Source: JBBTQX01 sp038064955
GTDB taxonomy: Bacteria > Patescibacteriota > Minisyncoccia > UBA6257 > GWB1-50-10
Length of the DNA: 7,459 nt
NCBI GenBank assembly: GCA_038064955.1
Contig: JBBTRY010000041.1
Span: 1 to 7,459, forward strand
Direction: 5' to 3'
Each line of letters starts with the position of its first letter. Position 1 is the first letter of the stretch. Shown piece after piece: positions 6,333 through 7,459 of the stretch. The notes under the pieces are model-generated. The model saw only the letters and a program-made list of their open reading frames with translations. It ran no database searches and was not told the origin of the DNA. A program made the position numbers and the translations under genes.

Positions 6333-6575
6333 TTATTTTTTGAAAACTAAAACAGAGGGGTGAAAACTTCCCTTAACGCCGCTTTCCTTCAATTGAATTC
6401 CGAGGATTTGATATAAATAAATTAAAAACAAAGAGCAACTCGAAATATGAAGTACTTGCAACGCGCCGAGCCGTTTCTCCTTCCTCTGTTCTAGGAAACG
6501 CACATGTACGCTGGTCGAAACTTTATTAAAATACCCTCCTGTTGGTTGCAAAGCTGCAGACTCCGCCGCCGACAT
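6333..6575 (-). CDS. hypothetical small ORF, doubtful
   Basis: I do not recognise this 80-residue frame between parA and parB. Residues 1-38 are polar, with a basic run around 31-35. Residues 39-62 are hydrophobic enough for one membrane helix (VLHISSCSLFLIYLYQILGI), and the end is FKK. In favour, it fills most of an otherwise unusually long gap on the same strand as its neighbours. A TAGGAT hexamer (6588-6583) lies 7 nt before the ATG, the same spacing as the -10 elements of neighbouring genes. Against, no family is recognised, its end overlaps the region expected to hold the parB -35, and an open frame of this size can arise by chance. It could instead be a regulatory RNA or plain spacer. 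Confidence 0.3.
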   Translation of the reverse strand: MSAAESAALQPTGGYFNKVSTSVHVRFLEQRKEKRLGALQVLHISSCSLFLIYLYQILGIQLKESGVKGSFHPSVLVFKK

Positions 6576-6605
6576 TTGAAATATCCTACATCAGCCCGAA
6601 CCGAG

Positions 6606-6634
6606 AAAAATCATAACACCCTACTTTTCGGTGT
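6606..6634 (-). terminator. possible terminator hairpin at the end of parA
   Basis: On the minus strand, ACACC (6634-6630) pairs with GGTGT (6620-6616), enclosing a 9-nt loop that contains the parA TAG stop. Five nt further comes a run of five Ts (6610-6606). The stem is short and the T run is displaced, so this is a weak candidate. If real, it would uncouple parB from parA. Confidence 0.3.
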
Positions 6635-7445
6635 CAAACCCCGGAAAATTCGCCTTCTGTGGATAAAAAACTTTCTCTTCTGGAATCACCTTCCCTTCGA
6701 CGATTTCCCGAGCCAATCTTTCATAAGCCAAAGCGCCGGGGCTCTGGGGCGCGTAAAGCATTATCGGTTTCTGAAAACTAGGCGCTTCGGCCAAGCTCAC
6801 CGAACGCGGAATTTCGACTTCAAAGACTTTGTATGGAAAACGTTTGCGCACTTCCCGTGCGATTTCCCGCGAGAGCCTCTCCCGCTTGTCATACATCGTG
6901 AGAAGCGCGCTCACGGATTTTATTTCGTGCCCTAAATTATTTTTCACGAGGTCCACACTCTCCAAAAGTTGGCTTAATCCCTCCAAACTGTAATATTCGC
7001 ACTGGACGGGTACAAGCACCTCGTCAGCGGAAGCCAGACCGTTTACCGTCAAAAGATTCAGGCTCGGCCCCAGATCAATGAGAATGAATTCATAATTATT
7101 CCTTATTTTCTCTATGAAATTCCGCAAATACCACTCCCGATCCGGCAGATTCACGAGCTCCACGAGTGCGCCCGCCAAATCCGGCGAGGCCGGAATCATT
7201 TGGAGATTCGAGAGATAGGTGTCTTTAATCGCCCGCTCCGGCGCCTGGCCGGCCAGAAGAATATGATAAATGGTTTCATCCGGCGCCCGCTGGATGCCGA
7301 GGCCGACTGTCGCGTTATACTGCGGGTCAAAATCGATGAGGAGCGTCTTTCTTCCCATCATCGCCAAATAAGCAGAAAGGTTCATCGCCGTGGTCGTCTT
7401 TCCGACGCCGCCTTTGGCATTGTAAATGCAAATTACTCTGGCCAT
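6621..7445 (-). CDS. parA: chromosome-partitioning ATPase ParA (Soj-type)
   Basis: This 274-residue ParA/MinD-superfamily ATPase dimerises on ATP binding, coats nucleoid DNA and is released by ParB, driving origin movement. The deviant Walker A motif KGGVGKTTT is at 11-19, with signature Lys11 and Lys16. LLIDFDPQYNATVGLG (35-50) holds the A' motif, and the Walker B strand is FILIDLGPS (120-128, followed by LNLLTVNGL). Conserved C-terminal segments include VEIPRSVSLAEAPSFQKPI (210-228) and SPGALAYERLA (235-245). There is no N-terminal helix-turn-helix, so it is the chromosomal Soj type rather than a long plasmid ParA. A tail of about 25 residues after the last conserved block carries a perfect DnaA-box sequence in its codons. 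Translation appears to start almost at the 5' end of the mRNA, since TAAAAT ends 7 nt before the ATG. Confidence 0.96.
   Translation of the reverse strand: MARVICIYNAKGGVGKTTTAMNLSAYLAMMGRKTLLIDFDPQYNATVGLGIQRAPDETIYHILLAGQAPERAIKDTYLSNLQMIPASPDLAGALVELVNLPDREWYLRNFIEKIRNNYEFILIDLGPSLNLLTVNGLASADEVLVPVQCEYYSLEGLSQLLESVDLVKNNLGHEIKSVSALLTMYDKRERLSREIAREVRKRFPYKVFEVEIPRSVSLAEAPSFQKPIMLYAPQSPGALAYERLAREIVEGKVIPEEKVFYPQKANFPGFDTEK
6658..6666 (-). promoter_or_regulatory. consensus DnaA-box sequence within parA
   Basis: The minus strand reads TTATCCACA, the exact 9-bp E. coli-type DnaA box, in codons for the C-terminal tail of ParA. It is the only perfect copy I found in the window. A single copy may be chance, but parAB loci commonly lie near oriC. 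Confidence 0.35.
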
Positions 7446-7452
7446 TATGTTG

Positions 7453-7458
7453 ATTTTA
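7453..7458 (-). promoter_or_regulatory. -10 element for parA (leaderless)
   Basis: TAAAAT on the minus strand (five of six matches to TATAAT) ends exactly 7 nt before the parA ATG at 7445, with CAACATA between. The start site would coincide with the ATG. The -35 region falls outside the window. Confidence 0.5.
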
Positions 7459-7459
7459 A

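Larger units (their letters stand above)
6316..6620. other. 305-bp parA-parB intergenic region
   Basis: This is by far the longest gap in a window where other gaps are 4-43 bp. It contains the parB -10 element, a 10-bp palindrome TTCAATTGAA (6388-6397), an AT-rich tract at about 6407-6440, and an inverted repeat CGTTTC/GAAACG (6472-6477 and 6495-6500, 17-nt loop) with TTCCT/AGGAA nested inside (6481-6485 and 6493-6497). It also holds one doubtful 80-codon frame. No canonical parS (TGTTTCACGTGAAACA) is present. No known RNA gene is recognised. Confidence 0.7.

Noticed and set aside
6504..6935. 143-codon plus-strand frame spanning the gap and the parA 3' end
   Set aside because: Most of it is antisense to conserved parA sequence. 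The part in the gap shows no recognisable motif and lacks a promoter-like hexamer near its ATG.
1..7459. CRISPR array, insertion sequence or prophage genes
   Set aside because: No regularly spaced direct repeats, transposase, integrase or phage-like proteins are visible. All long genes are housekeeping families.

Overview
The window is a compact, gene-dense stretch of a bacterial chromosome. It holds seven recognisable protein genes, one tRNA gene cut by the left edge, and one questionable small ORF. The lineage is an inference. Very short intergenic gaps, no visible Shine-Dalgarno sequences, a GC-rich palindrome inserted in frame in a secreted protein, and a shortened RelA/SpoT enzyme together suggest a reduced-genome bacterium of the Candidate Phyla Radiation (Patescibacteria, Parcubacteria-like). 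There is no 16S rRNA gene or ribosomal-protein block here to confirm this.

Layout, left to right: a partial tRNA-Ser(GGA) on the minus strand (<1-50). Then, all on the minus strand and transcribed right to left, groES (3514-3224), groEL (3215-1581), a lemA-family gene (1559-1002) and a TPM-domain/YgcG-like gene (996-94). A plus-strand rsh gene (3546-5243) diverges from groES across only 31 bp and converges on parB with a 4-bp gap. ParB (6315-5248) and ParA (7445-6621) lie on the minus strand in the order parA then parB. They are separated by an unusually long 305-bp gap with a doubtful 80-codon ORF, an AT-rich tract and several inverted repeats.

Functionally the window joins three housekeeping modules. 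One is protein folding (GroES/GroEL) followed by a LemA plus TPM membrane pair. The second is nucleotide-alarmone control (HD, synthetase, TGS and ACT domains, but no zinc-finger region). The third is chromosome segregation (ParA ATPase, ParB CTPase/DNA-binding protein). The groES and rsh promoters appear to overlap back to back, so chaperonin and stringent-response expression may be physically coupled.

The most notable pattern is translational and transcriptional. In front of parA, parB, rsh, groES and lemA there is a -10 hexamer (TAAAAT, TATAAT or TACAAT) ending only 6-9 nt before the ATG, and no gene in the window has a Shine-Dalgarno sequence. This fits leaderless or nearly leaderless mRNAs. 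Other points of interest are palindromes inside the tpm and parB reading frames that look like inserted elements, and a perfect 9-bp DnaA-box sequence in the 3' end of parA. No mobile-element gene, CRISPR array or complete new defence system is visible.
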